Source: Hermetia illucens (Eukaryota > Arthropoda > Insecta > Diptera > Stratiomyidae). From it: DNA of 64,000 nucleotides. Made by a program: the position numbers and the translations under genes. Positions 12,841 to 24,639 of this stretch are shown piece after piece. Positions within the stretch are counted from its first letter, which is position 1; every line of letters begins with the position of its first letter. The stretch lies in the NCBI RefSeq assembly GCF_905115235.1, contig NC_051850.1:109433982-109497981 (forward strand). Reading direction: 5' to 3'. The notes under the pieces were generated by a model, which searched no databases, was not told where the DNA came from, and was given only the letters and a program-made list of their open reading frames with translations.

Positions 12841-13070
12841 TGCTCATGATATTATTAAACAAGTCGGAATACCGGAAGCTCGCGCTTCGGGCATAACGGT
12901 TTCGTGTTCATTTTATGTAAGAAACATTTTTCTATTCCTATATAGCTACAAATCCAACATATTCCTTCATTCATTCTCTTCCAAACTACAAGATATACGT
13001 ACATATTGCAGCCATAGATATTATCCTCACCTTAAACAAACAAACTGCCTATTTCCGAATACTGTACATA
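12841..13070 (-). mobile_element. Second HINE-like family (F2), internally deleted inverted copy
   Basis: Read on the minus strand, this begins with a 120-bp block (GTATTCGGAAATAGGCAG, then CTATGGCTGCAATATGTACG) that also opens the copy at 44985. It then skips the body and ends in the family's terminus, CTTCCGGTATTCCGACTTGT. It therefore looks like an internally deleted unit lying next to, and opposite to, the copy at 12155-12840. Confidence 0.6.
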
Positions 13071-13205
13071 TATATGCATGCATATAAATTGATCGTATCC
13101 ATATTTCCGATTTACTTCGTGTACAAAAGCATACATATGTACACATATCGTACGTATATTAGATACGGCTCATTAGCACGCATATACTATATACTTACAT
13201 ACACA
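13071..13205. repeat. TA/CA-rich low-complexity stretch with a short palindrome
   Basis: Alternating purine-pyrimidine sequence with a perfect 16-bp palindrome TATATGCATGCATATA at 13071-13086, followed by CA/TA repeats up to the inverted-repeat unit that starts at 13206. Confidence 0.5.
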
Positions 13206-13407
13206 TGTGGCGCGGCAGAATCTGCAGCATTCGAAATTTATTTCGAATGTTGCGGATGCGGACGGGTAGATGGCGCGGAACTCTCCACTTACTCATTTTA
13301 GAACGCACCAAGGGAGTGGAGAATTAGCGGTGGAAAAATGTCGTTGGTTGGGACAGTAAGGACCGCATGGAAATAAGCCGGTCTCTTCTGTTTCCAACCG
13401 CGGCGGT
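13206..13407 (+). repeat. Left 202-nt inverted repeat of the chimeric unit
   Basis: Starts TGTGGCGCGGCAG and ends CCAACCGCGGCGGT. Reverse complement of 15563-15764 with about three mismatches over the full length. Contains the 22-nt hairpin of two 10-nt arms around TT near its outer end. Confidence 0.9.
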
Positions 13408-13409
13408 TT

Positions 13410-14712
13410 CATCCCCCAGGATGAAACGCCACGAAAACGTCCTACGCAAGCCAAGACTCACGTCCACTTGCCTGTATCCGTATGTATTGATGCGGGAGGA
13501 ATTTGCTGCCGCCAGTTTGAGGGGTTGTGGATAGAGTTTATGATGCCGGGGTACGGGAAGAACCAAAACCTCCGCACCCGTGTCGACGAGGTAGTTGCGC
13601 CTGCTGAGGGGGTCGAAAATAGTTAGGCGACGTGGCGCTGCGCTCTGGGTGGCCGTCGCCAAGACCCCCCGCGGACCTAGTTTTTTGCGGTACACGCGAA
13701 TTTACAAGGTAGCGTACATCTTGTCGCTTTATCTCCGAATCTCAGATGGTACCAGCAAATACCTTTGTCCGCAGGCTGTCTTGACCACCTGCTACCTGAA
13801 CGCCCTTTTCGTGTGGCAGACCGTGAGCGAGCTCGCGATCTGGCACTCGAACGCTGAGCGTCCAACGTCGCCCGCATCTCGGCCGCGCTGGCTGTTAAAG
13901 CAGCTATCTCGCGCCTTAAATCGCTCACCTCATCCGACTGTGGTTGAACGGCCGCTATGGTTGGGCGAACGTACACCTCCTGTACCTGGTCGGCCGTCGC
14001 TGCCAGTTCCTCCAAGGAACCGGAAACGCAAGCTAGGATCGCCTGGGTGCCCCCCGGAAGCCGTCGCAGCCAGAGCGACTTGATCAGGTCATCGCCAATC
14101 TTGCTCCCTCCCAATTGCCTCATTTCGCGAAGCAATTGGCTGGGAGTTCGATCACCCAATGTTAAACCCGCCAGCAAGTGATCTAATTTTGCCGACTCGC
14201 TTTCCGACAGGCGCCTGATCAACTCACTCTTGAGCTACGTGTATGATGCCGACTTCACTACGTCACACACCATAAGAATGGACTCTTCGTCCAGGCCGAC
14301 CACCGCGTAGTTGAAGCGGGTCGCGTCCGATGTGATGCCGGACATTTGGAACTGCGCTTCCAAATGCACGAACCACAGCTCCGGGTTCCGCCGCCAAAAC
14401 GGAGGAACGCGTACGGCGAGGGCGGTCACTTGCGGGTCCGATGGGCCTGCCGCGTCTTTACTGTCCAACGACATTTCGAGTAACAACAAAAAAAAAATAA
14501 TAATTTTCAATGAACACGCGGTGAGTTTATGATGAAAACGCGGTGAATTTTGCTCCGACACGGCAGGCCGCAACCACAAATGCACGCACGAACACAGAAT
14601 TGACGACCGAAGCGGTCCTCTCCAGCGCAGACCGCAATCACCACCCACATCACTCCGCCCCCAAACGAAACCTAGGGGGTTTCGGCGACGGATCCCCGAA
14701 CTGCGTTCCCCG
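13410..14712 (-). mobile_element. Ty3/gypsy (CsRN1-like) fossil: leader/LTR part, gag and protease
   Basis: Fossil piece of an LTR retrotransposon on the minus strand. In order it has a purine-rich GGGGGCGGAG tract and a TGATGTGG start near 14650 that look like a polypurine tract and LTR start, a gag region (about 14474-13677) with a zinc-knuckle-like CWYHLRFGDKATRC block, and a retropepsin region with DTGAEVLVLP (about 13590). RT and RNase H are absent. The composition (CWYH..FG..A..C, short LTR) suggests the CsRN1-like gypsy group. It is broken in several places and lies inside the 202-nt inverted-repeat unit. Confidence 0.7.
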
Positions 14713-15562
<850 letters not shown>

Positions 15563-15764
15563 ACCGCCGCGGTTGGAAACAGAAGAGACCGGCTTATTTC
15601 CATGCGGTCCTTACTGTCCCAACCAACGGCATTTTTCCACCGCTAATTCTCCACTCCCTTGGTGCGTTCTAAAATGAGTGAGTGGAGAGTTCCGCGCCAT
15701 CTACCCGTCCGCATCCGCAACATTCGAAATAAATTTCGAATGCTGCAGATCCTGCCGCGCCACA
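15563..15764 (-). repeat. Right 202-nt inverted repeat of the chimeric unit
   Basis: Reverse complement of 13206-13407 with about three mismatches in 202 nt. Its outer end, CCGCGCCACA, is followed by CA repeats. Confidence 0.9.
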
Positions 15765-15884
15765 CACACACGTCTGTTCGGAGTAATTGATATTCATATA
15801 CAAATGACTAAAAAACTAAAACAAAATAATTCTCCGGGACCCCATTCATAAGAATTCATTTCGCTATGCTGTTGATGAATTAAA

Positions 15885-16548
15885 ATGTGATGATGACGTC
15901 ATACAGGTTTCAGAATGTACGAAATTCACCCCCTATAACTTTGTTAATAATATTTGGATTTTCTTCAAACTTGATCAACTTGTGCAGTATATTCTTTGTT
16001 ACACCTATGCCATACTTCTGGGATGAACATAAGGGGGTGCCGGGTAAATTTTTAAAATGTGAAAATATACTATTATTAATTTTATTTGTGCAGGTATCGG
16101 AACCCGATGTATTTTAAGGCCTAGATTTCGTAGAGATGCACCATTGTGATTTTTTTCAGATTTTTCGGTTTGATAGGTTCTGAGAACGAGACCTGTTACA
16201 CTTTTTGGGGGTCATATTTTGAGCCCTCACTCCCCTTTGTTTCACCCAATGTCAAATGTGGAACCAGTTTCGAAAAGTACTAATTGAGCCCTTTCGTTTG
16301 ATATCCCACATGGCCACATTATGTGAAAAAACATTTTGCAGCCTTCTTTCACATGTATGGGGAGCCCCTCCTTAAACTTAACACAAAATGACGCCAGTTG
16401 GTGCATGTAAAGGGAACAACAGATCACATACTCTTGCCAATTTTAGTGACAATCGGTTCAGCCGTTTCCGAATAAATCGACTGTGACAGACAGACAGACA
16501 GACGGACGAACAGACAGACAGACAAACGGACGAACAGACAGACAGACA
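15885..16548 (-). mobile_element. DINE-1/HINE-like repeat, left part (split by R1 insertion)
   Basis: Reverse-oriented HINE-like copy with ATTTTTCGGTTTGATAGGTT, TTCTGAGAACGAG, CCAGTTTCGAAAAGTACTAA, CATGTATGGGGAGCCCC and, at 16487-16548, the (CAGA)n core. Its remainder continues at 18067-18145 after an R1-like LINE. The terminus with the TTTCCCGACTTG signature is not visible here. Confidence 0.8.
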
Positions 16549-18066
16549 TGTGAAGAATGCCTTCACTTCCGCTAGATGGACCAAGATGCTTGAGTCCCTA
16601 ATTAACTTAGGCTTGGCGAAGTACCTGGTGCGTATTGTTGCCGACTTCCTAATCGATAGGACTCTGTGCTGCGAATCAGATGAAGGAATGAAATCCTACC
16701 AAACGACATGCGGAGTTCCACAAGGGTCTGTCCTAGGGCCACTCTTGTGGATTATTATGTATAACGGGGTACTGACCCTAGACCTTCCTACTGCTGTGGC
16801 CTCCATTGGTTTCGCGGACGATATTGGTGTGACGGTTGTTGCACGCCTTCTCGAAGAAGTCGAGCTCTATGCAAATGAAGCAGTCTATGAGATTAAATCC
16901 TGGTTGTAGAATGCTGGTCTACACCTCGCAGAGCATAAGACGGAAGTGATACTTATTACCAAGCGGAGAAAGTGCACTTCCATGAAGATTAAAGTTGGAA
17001 CGCAAACAATTTATTCCAAGCCTGCACTTAAATACTTAGGTGTAATAAGTGACCAGAGGTTAAATTTCAGATTGCATGTGGAGGGTGCAGCAACCAAAGC
17101 ATATAACATCAGAGCGCTGGTTGCGAGAATGCTACCAAATATAGGTGGCCCAAGGCCGCGCCGTCGACTCCTTATTTCAAGGGTGGTCAGTTCGATCCTA
17201 CTGTTTGCAGCCCCAGTATGGGCAGATGCACTGGAAAATATAATAAATAAGAGAAAGATTGGAGCTGCGTATCGCATAAGGGTACTCCGAACATGTTGCG
17301 CTTACAGAAAAATTTCCAATGAAGCAGCTTGCGTGATAGCAGGAATGGTCCCGATTGAGATTCTGGCGAAACAAATACAACGACTTTACGATCGAACGTA
17401 CCTCACCGGAGAATCTCCTGCCCGTCGGCAACAGTTCGCACGAGCTGAAACTGTCGCGGAATGGCAATAGAAGTGGGACGAGTCAGCAAAAGGCCGGTGG
17501 ACTCACAAAATCATATGGGATATCCGGAAATACATCGAACGACCTCACGGCGAAAGAGGTCTCGACCTAACTCAATTCTTCAGCGGACACGGAGACTATC
17601 GAGCATATCTGTATCGATTTGGGCGTGATGATTCGCCATATTGCCCACAGTGTGCAAGCATTCCAGAGGACGCAGAACACGTCTTTTTTCATTGCCCCAG
17701 ATTCGAAACCCAAAGGGCTACATTAGGAGCTACAACCGGAGAGCACTTTACACCCGAAAATATCATGGAGCTTATGGTGAAAGCCAAGGGGATATGGACC
17801 GAAGTTGAAAAAGTGATTACAGCCATCGAAAAGAAGCTTAGGTAGGAGGAAGTCATCCGAAAGAATGAACGCGAGAGGAACACGAATGTTGACATGAGCG
17901 CAGAATAAATTCTGATCCAGCCCCGCGACGTAATACCAAATGGGAATCCCGCGGGGAGAGTGAAAGGAGAAGGAGGTAGTTTTAGTGGGTAAGAGTCCCA
18001 CATAACCGTGTGGCAGGAGCCTGCGGTAGCTTTTGAAGCTTTCCACCTTCCATCGGGAAAAAAAAA
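16549..18066 (+). mobile_element. R1-clade LINE, 5'-truncated, inserted in a (CAGA)n tract
   Basis: Starts inside the RT domain (KNAFTSARW), then GVPQGSVLGPLLWIIMY and the catalytic FADD motif at about 16815, followed by thumb and C-terminal parts (KYLGVISDQRLNFRLHVEGA). A C-terminal zinc-finger-like block, C.QC...PEDAEHVFFHCP, lies near 17645-17697. The frame is closed by stops at 16907-16909 and 17468-17470, so it is dead. The 3' UTR carries the family's TTTTAGTGGGT block with two hairpins and ends in a short poly-A at 18058-18066. GACAGACAGACA lies on both sides, so it entered the microsatellite of a HINE-like repeat. Confidence 0.9.
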
Positions 18067-18145
18067 GACAGACAGACAGACGGACAGACAGACAGACATT
18101 GAACCGATTTTAACAAGGATTTGTTTTACAAACAAAACCTTAAAA
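18067..18145 (-). mobile_element. DINE-1/HINE-like repeat, right part with terminal hairpin
   Basis: Continuation of the copy at 15885-16548. (CAGA)n is followed by CATTGAACCGATTTTAACAA and the hairpin made of GGATTTTGTTT-like and AAACAAAACCTT arms, which marks one end of the family. Confidence 0.8.
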
Positions 18146-18406
18146 AATGGCCTTCACACAGGATGATCTCCTTAATTTGAAACTGTGTGTTTGTATTACT
18201 GACAGTAAGAACACGATATGGACGAGGGATATACAATATATTTTTTTTTTTTTTTTTATGGATCGAGGTGGAAATCTTAGAAAGACGCTGCTGCGCCAGG
18301 TTGCAGCAGTGTGTGGGATTCACACCCACTAAAACCACCCCCACTCTTCCGCCCCTCCCCACGGGACCACCGTGAAGTATTACTTCGCGGGGGAGGCTCT
18401 GGTTCG

Positions 18407-21404
18407 CTATACCAGCTCGTCCATGTCGCGTCTCCGTCGCGCCGCCTTCCGAGCTCTATCCAACTCGAGGAGTTTTGTCTGCACCACGGCTACTGCCTCA
18501 TTTACCGCCATCCAGTTTTCCTCCGACTTCAACATCTCTTCCACCAGGTTGGAGGGCTCGATGTCCGCCCCTAAGATGCTGTTCAACCTCCTTTTCTGCT
18601 GCAGAAATCTGGGACAATGGAACATAACGTGCTCCGGGTCCTCGAGTGTAGCACCGCATTCAGGACAGTTGGGAGACTCGTCCAACTCGAAGCGATGCAA
18701 GTACTTCCTATAGCCACCGTGTCCCGTAAGGAACTGTGTCAGGTGGTAATTCAATTCTCCGTGCTTTCGGTTGACCCATTTCTCGATGCACGGGATCAAT
18801 ATATGGGTCCACCTGCCCTTGTCGGAGTTATCCCATCGTTGTTGCCACTTGCCACACAACTCTCTTCTGATGGCTTTTCGGAAATCCGCATTCACCTCGG
18901 CTGGATTTGCCTCCGGTTTTCGTAGAGCCAGTGTGCCTCGCTCGCTAGAAGATCTATAGGGATCATTCCTGCTATAACACACACTGCCTCTGTCGACGCC
19001 GTCCTAAATGCGCTGCACACCCTTAGCTCAATTGGCCGGTATGCCGAACATATCTTCCTCCGGTTGACAGCGTGGTTCAAGGCTCCCGCCCAGACAGGGG
19101 CCGCGTATAGCAGGATCGACCTCACCACTCCCGCGATGAGTAGCCTGCGACTATACTTCGGCCCTCCCACGTTAGGCATCATCCTTGCAAGGGATGAGCT
19201 GGCATTTGCTGCCTTCTCTCGCGCATAATCCAAGTGTCCCTTGAAACTCAGCTTGGCATCGATCATCCCCCCCAGGTATTTGACAACCGATTTTGAGACG
19301 ACCTCACGATTACCAACCCGGATGGTAACCGTGTTGTTCTTCCTACGGTTGGTAATGAGGACCGCCTCCGTCTTTTCGTCCGCCAGGTCCAGCTTGGCCA
19401 TACGTAACCATGACTTGATGGTATGAATGGCTTCATTTGCATAAAGCTCCACGTCCTCGGGATGCTTTGCAATTGCAACTACCGCCAAGTCGTCCGCAAA
19501 ACCAATCAGCGTTGTCTCCTCCGGCACGCGAAGGCGAAGCACTTCGTCGTACATTATGTTCCACAGCAGCGGTCCCAATACAGAACCTTGAGGCACACCT
19601 GCTGTCACAATGTACTCCTTCGGCCCGTCGTCCGTCTCGTACCAGAGAAGTCTGTCCGAAAGGTAACTCTCAATGAGCCGAGCCAAGTAGCTAGGAACAC
19701 CCAGTTTGGCCAAAGCGCCCTTAATCCAGCCCCAGTTGGCTGAGTTAAAAGCATTTTTGACGTCCAGCGTCACCAGAGCACAGCATTTGCCCATGGCCAT
19801 TGCATTTCGAGCCAATTCCACTTTGCTACTGCATCGACTGTAGAACGGGCTCGTCGAAACCCATATTGCCGCTCTGAAAGACCACCCGCAAGCTCGATGA
19901 ACGGGAGCAGCCTGTTGTATATCACCCTCTCCAACATCTTCCCCATGGTGTTTAAGAGACAAATAGGGCGATATGAAGAGGGCACACCGGGTGGTTTTCG
20001 AGGCTTCGGTAGCAAGACCAGCTTCTGCCTCTTTCACTGGGCGGGAAACACTCCTTCCGCCATGCACGATTCGAATGTGCTTGCGAACCACCTTGGTCTG
20101 GCCTTGACCGCCACCTTCAGAGCCCTGTTCGGAATTCCGTCCAATCCCGGAGCCTTGCTATCCCCAATACGCCTGCAGATTTCCCAAAGTTCCTCTTCGG
20201 TAACACCAAGGATCGAGAAGACGTCCTGCTGAGCTGCCAGTTGGGGTTCTCTTTCGTCCTGCTCCTGCTGCGAGAAAAGAGTTGCAATTATTTGCAACAA
20301 GAGCCGTGGGCATGTCACCTGAGGTGATTTTCGCCCGCGGATCTTGTTCATTACAACTTGGAAGGCTGTACCCCACGGATTCGTATTAGCCTCCATGCAG
20401 AGCTTCTGGTAGCATTCCCGCTTGCTTCTCCGAATGGCCTTCTTAAGGTTGCTTCGCATATCCCTGTATTCCTCCTCACGCTCCTGGTACTCCGGCCTTC
20501 CCCTTGTCCTGTGGGAAAGTCTCCTCGCTCGGAGATAAGAGGATTTCAAGGCAGCGATCTCCGTGTTCCACCAGTAGTTTGGCCTCTTGCCGTGGTGCAA
20601 ACATCGTCGTGGCATCGTAGCGTCGCATGCTTCGGTTACACGCTGAGACAGCTGTGTGACCCTTTCCACCGCTGTTCCATCTGGGTCATGGGCTCCCTCC
20701 AATTCCGCCAGGAATGTCTCCTCCTCAAAAGCTCCGATAGACCAGACAACCCCTTTAGCCTTTCTATCTCCAGAGCGTCGTTGATTCGTTCCTCGGTTTT
20801 TAATGCTAAGGAAGATGGCCTGATGGTCACTGTGGGTGTAGTGCTCACTCACTTGCCAAGCCATTTCCCCCACCAGTGAAGTGCTAACAAATGTCAGGTC
20901 AACGATCGAACCCGACCCTCTTCCTCGAAAGGTGGGCACGCATCCAACGTTGGCCAGCACGATGTCCAGCTCCGCAAATGACTCCAACAGAATTTGACCT
21001 CTGGTGTTCGTCGATCGGCTTCCCCACTCTAGGGCCCACGCGTTGAAATCGCCCGCAATGATTTTAGGGCTGCGGTCTCTAGCATCCAACACCAGACTGT
21101 CTAACATCTCCTCATATTGTGCTAAGGTTGCACTAGGAGGAGCGTAGCAGCTGTAAATATGGACACCGTTGACCTTCGTCCTTATAAAACCGGCTGCCGG
21201 GGGGGTCATGACTTCCTGAATGGCCTGTCTTCCGCACGCCCAGAATGCTGCGTTGCTAGACGCATCCACCACCCAAGTCGCACCGCCGTAGTTTCTGTAC
21301 GGCTCGCAAATAACCGCGACATCGACATTCGACTCTCGAATGGTTTGCGAGAGCAGGTCCTGAGCTGCCTCACAGTGATTGAGATTGATTTGTATCAATC
21401 TCAT
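18407..21404 (-). pseudogene. R1-type ORF2 (APE endonuclease, RT), frameshifted
   Basis: ORF2 starts MRLIQINLNHCEAAQDLL at 21404. The endonuclease has AVICEPYRN, PKIIAGDFNAWALEW and THSDHQAIFLS. The RT has SKAPGLDGIPNRALKVAV, SSYRPICLLNTMGKMLERVI, TLDVKNAFNSANW, GVPQGSVLGPLLWNIMY and the catalytic FADD. The C-terminus has the zinc-finger-like CPECGATLEDPEHVMFHCPR. At least three frame changes interrupt it: near 20034-20091, near 19770-19800, and near 18900-18980. Domain order and motifs match the R1 clade; telomere- or rDNA-specific behaviour cannot be inferred from sequence alone. Confidence 0.9.
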
Positions 21405-22560
21405 TTGCCTGTGCGGTTCAGCTCCCTCCTATATACCGGACATCTGCTGCTTCCCGCAATATGCCGGCTGTCCACGCCCTCTTTCCCACTACATAACATA
21501 CACCGTGGATCTCCGGTGCAATCTTTGATGAGGTGGCCCTCTTCCCCACATTTCCTGCAACTCCTCGACCTATCATGCTGGCTAGTGCATGCCGCCGCAA
21601 AATGGCCGAAATCGAGGCATCCGAAGCATCTCTTTAGAGAGATTTGCTCCCTGAACCTGCACATGACCCAACCTACTCTTACCTTGCCCGCGGTAATTAA
21701 CTTAATAGCTGATTCCGCCGGCAAACTAATAATAACGGTCTGTGTGCCACCATTTGCCTTCTTCATCCTTTTTATGGCACTCTGGTCTATATCGCCAAGG
21801 TTGAACTGCTGCTTTAGCGCAGCACAGATGTCCTCCCGTGAGGTGACTTCATCTAGGTCCTTGCATTCAACCACTATCTCCTGTTTCCGAGCTCTTACCT
21901 CAGCTTCCTCTCCAGGTACACTTTCCACCTTCCGCGGAAGTTATCGGCCGACTTGTCGGCGGATTTACTTAACTCCAGCATCAGATCCCCTCTCTGTGTT
22001 CGCCTGATACGGCTCACACTATCCCCCAAATCCTTCAATTCCGGGTCTGACTTCACTTTTCGGAGGATGTCGGCATAGGACCCCTTCTTGGAAATAATTA
22101 TTATTTCCGGGCGGAGCTTCTTTTTGTCCTTTTTCCTCTTGTTGCTCACCTTAGTCCATTGTTCGGGCCTTCGGGCGTTGGTTTCCTCCACTTTTGTAGG
22201 TGTTGTGGCTGCAATCGTGAGATTACCGACTTTCGCGGGTACTCTCGCCGGCTCCGCCTTCTTTGGTGAAGAGGCTTTTTTCTTCTTCGGGACTTGCTGT
22301 GGTCCAAGAGGCTCGCTGGTACCGTCTCTAGCCCGTTTTCCTGTCTTCCCGCCTGCTTTATCACGGGGAGGCGTCACCTGCGTTTCCCTTGTGACCTTGC
22401 CAACTGACGCTTGGGAATTCTTTTCTTCGAGTGCCCTGATATAAGACAATTTAATGCCTCTTATCAAGGCTCGAATATTTTGGTGGATATTCCGCCTCTC
22501 CTTGATGAACTCGCACAGTTCATTTATTCGTTCCCCGAGTGTAACGAACGCCATTCCGGT
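21401..22560 (-). pseudogene. R1-type ORF1 (gag-like, zinc knuckles), frameshifted
   Basis: Nucleic-acid-binding ORF1 protein of the R1-like LINE. The N-terminal part (about 22552-21930) includes MAFVTLGERINELCEFIKER, a Lys-rich region and SYADILRKVKSDPELKDLG. A frame change near 21930 then leads to the conserved R1 ORF1 core: VECKDLDEVTSREDICAALK, GGTQTVIISLPAESA and KVRVGWVMCRFRE. Three CCHC-like knuckles follow (CFGCLDFGHFAAAC, CRKCGEEGHLIKDC, CMLCSGKEG...HIAGSSRC). The true start is uncertain; a frame reaches up to 23058, but the conserved part begins near MAFVTLGE. The stop TGA overlaps the ORF2 start. Confidence 0.85.
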
Positions 22561-23134
22561 ATGTTCCCGTTTGCTTTCGCGCCTTGCGCCACAAGGAATG
22601 ATCTGGATTAAGGGACTATTCGTATTTCTTTCAGAGTCCCGCGACGAATCTCGACTACCAAAAAGAACCATTGTTCTCGGTGGTGATCTCCCAAGCTTGG
22701 AACTCCTCCTAAAGGGATCCGGTGTGGACCTAATTTCCACTCCACCATTATCTCTTGTAGCATTAGATGCCACAGTAGCCAAGTTTCCCACTACTGAGGC
22801 ACTGCGGTCGTTGGATATCGACGGCCGGGAGCCCGCTTGCTCACTCCTAAAAACCGCCGGCACTGGGTTTCCGAAGCCCTGCACCGTAAAAAAAACTACT
22901 TTTCTCCTCTTCCATATTTGGTTTAATTTCTGGGTGTCCTTCCCATAGCCAATTTTTATCCACGGGTGGGCGTTTACTTCCCGCCTACCCGGCCTGCGCA
23001 TAAGCATGCCCATACACGCACATCTCCGGATGCATGTATGTGCATGCCCATGACACATTCGCCGAGCATTCCCTTATCCGCACGAAGGGACGCGCCTGAT
23101 GGGAGATTTAGCAACTCCGCACAGGTACAATATA

Positions 23135-23970
23135 TACATACATATATACACATATATATTCGGAGTACTCCAATGAGAACAACTTATAGACTAATGAATT
23201 TAGATCTGTGGAAAATAACGCATTCAAAGCCTTCTGATTCTCGAATTCCCACATCTCTTCTTGTTAGAAGAGCTAAACTTATCCTCAAACTCATCCGAAA
23301 AATGCTTGGTGGAAAATGCGCGGCAAGATGGCTCAAATACAGAACAAAGTTCACGACCAAGAGTTAGTGGTCAAGCTGCCTTGAGGACGCGGTCACTATG
23401 ACTTGAAATCTCGGATAATTTAACAAAAGAGGGTTCCATTTCTCCCGTGTCGGAACCATAACCAGCGATTGGAGTGTAAGTAGCATTGGCTAATGTTGCC
23501 TTCAAAACCTGGGAACAATCTCCCATAGTGGCAAATGCAAAGTTCTAATGTTGCTATACACAACAAACTTTTCCTGTTTGAACCAAACAAACATATTGCA
23601 AAATTTACCCAGGTTTGTTTGAACAAGAAAACTTACAAAAGAATTGTGATCATGCTAACTGGTCATTATTCAAAACCTGGACATATGTTCAGAATAGGAA
23701 TTCTAAAAGATGATGGGTGTCCACCCTGTAATCCATAGAACATTTCCTATGTGAACGCGCTACCTGGGCACGCGAGTCAAAAAATAAGGTAATTTGAACC
23801 CAAACAGATACGCAAACCTTAATACGGCTTTGTTTCCTACCTTCGAATCGAATATCGTTTTTGAACTTGAGCATTCTCTGCACTAGAATCATGTCTTCTT
23901 GCAAACCTTGTTAGGTAGTGACCGTGGAGCAAGAAGAAATAAAAATACTCTAAGTTAAATTTCAGATAAA
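23135..23970. other. No recognisable gene; TA/CA repeat then unique sequence
   Basis: Begins with TACATACATATATACACATA-type low complexity flanking the R1 insertion. The rest shows only short frames with no known motif. An imperfect inverted sequence around CCTGTTTGAACC and GGTTTGTTTGAAC occurs near 23572-23625. Confidence 0.4.
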
Positions 23971-24010
23971 TGTTTTTATTATCAAGTGTGCTCAGGATTT
24001 AGAGCACAAT

Positions 24011-24216
24011 TTAAGATCCTTGTCTCCTAGTAGGACGAGGTGGTGTTCGGACGTGGGGTGAGTGAATATGATGACCTACCGCATCTGCTACGCCTACAGC
24101 AGCGATGGATTCGGAAATTAATTAGAATAGCGAATTGAATTTTGCGTCTGAAGCTATTTACCAGCAAAGGATAATGCGGCTACTACAGCCAATAAAACAA
24201 CCTCCAAAAGTTTCAT
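24011..24216 (-). CDS. Small secreted Pro/Arg/His-rich peptide (antimicrobial-peptide-like), two exons
   Basis: Predicted 45-residue prepropeptide. Exon 1 is 24162-24216 (55 nt) and encodes a signal peptide, MKLLEVVLLAVVAALSFA, plus one base. The intron 24094-24161 (68 nt) has a GTAAAT donor, a CTAAT branch-like motif and CTGTAG. Exon 2 is 24011-24093. After the Gly created at the junction comes VADA, a pair of X-Ala dipeptides typical of dipeptidyl-peptidase-trimmed propeptides. The cationic tail that follows includes HHIHSPHV and PPRPTRR. PRPT recalls drosocin-type proline-rich peptides, which act on bacterial ribosomes. An AATAAA signal lies 31 nt after the stop (23975-23980). No homologue was checked; the function is inferred from composition and layout. 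Confidence 0.65.
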
Positions 24217-24322
24217 TTTCCTCCTTGGGTTATCTTATGAAAAAAGTTATTCCCACAACTTTCTTGTGTTTCGAATGCGGGCGAAGACTGTTTGGATTGC
24301 TTTTGTAGTGCCCAGTAATGCG

Positions 24323-24330
24323 TATAAAAA
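24323..24330 (+). promoter_or_regulatory. Orphan TATA box on the plus strand
   Basis: TATAAAAA followed 38 bp later by an initiator-like TCAGTAG at 24361 and an ATG at 24399. The frame from that ATG closes after 12 codons and has no signal peptide. It may be the promoter of a decayed peptide gene divergent to 24011-24216, or chance. Confidence 0.25.
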
Positions 24331-24639
24331 CCGAGTTACACGCTGCGGTGCGGAACAAATTCAGTAGTGAGTCAAATAGCGAAATTGATTATATTATTAT
24401 GGGGAATAATTCGCGTTTAAACTCCAGTAGAAGGTGAACCAATCGCGAAAATTACCCCTAACGTTACTTGATTACCCGTGTAAAGTTTGTCGTGATACCG
24501 TTATGAATGACGTGATGCAACTTTACTACCAAGTCAATTTTGGACATATGCAACATTTTTCTATTGAATTATCCCAAAACTAAAATGCATTATGACAAAT
24601 TCAGTACATTATCTGTCGATCAAGAATACTTGCGCGTCG

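Larger units (their letters stand above)
18241..23125 (-). mobile_element. R1-clade LINE, nearly full length (4.9 kb)
   Basis: Minus-strand element with a poly-A tail (poly-T at 18241-18258), a structured 3' UTR, ORF2 and ORF1. The 9-bp direct repeat TACAATATA at 18232-18240 and 23126-23134 looks like its target duplication, and the right flank is a TACATACA/TACACA-type repeat. ORF1 and ORF2 overlap in ATGA at 21401-21404, the arrangement typical of R1 elements, where ORF2 is reached by termination-reinitiation. Both ORFs carry frameshifts, so the copy is inactive but moderately young. It is non-rDNA by context. Confidence 0.9.

Noticed and set aside
16487-16548. Short regular (CAGA)n units resembling an array
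   Set aside because: Not CRISPR: a tetranucleotide microsatellite belonging to a HINE-like repeat in an animal genome, without spacers.
21159-22007. 282-codon plus-strand frame
   Set aside because: Antisense shadow of the R1 ORF1/ORF2 junction.
24399-24437. ATG downstream of the TATA box at 24323
   Set aside because: The frame closes after 12 codons and has no signal peptide, unlike the neighbouring peptide gene.
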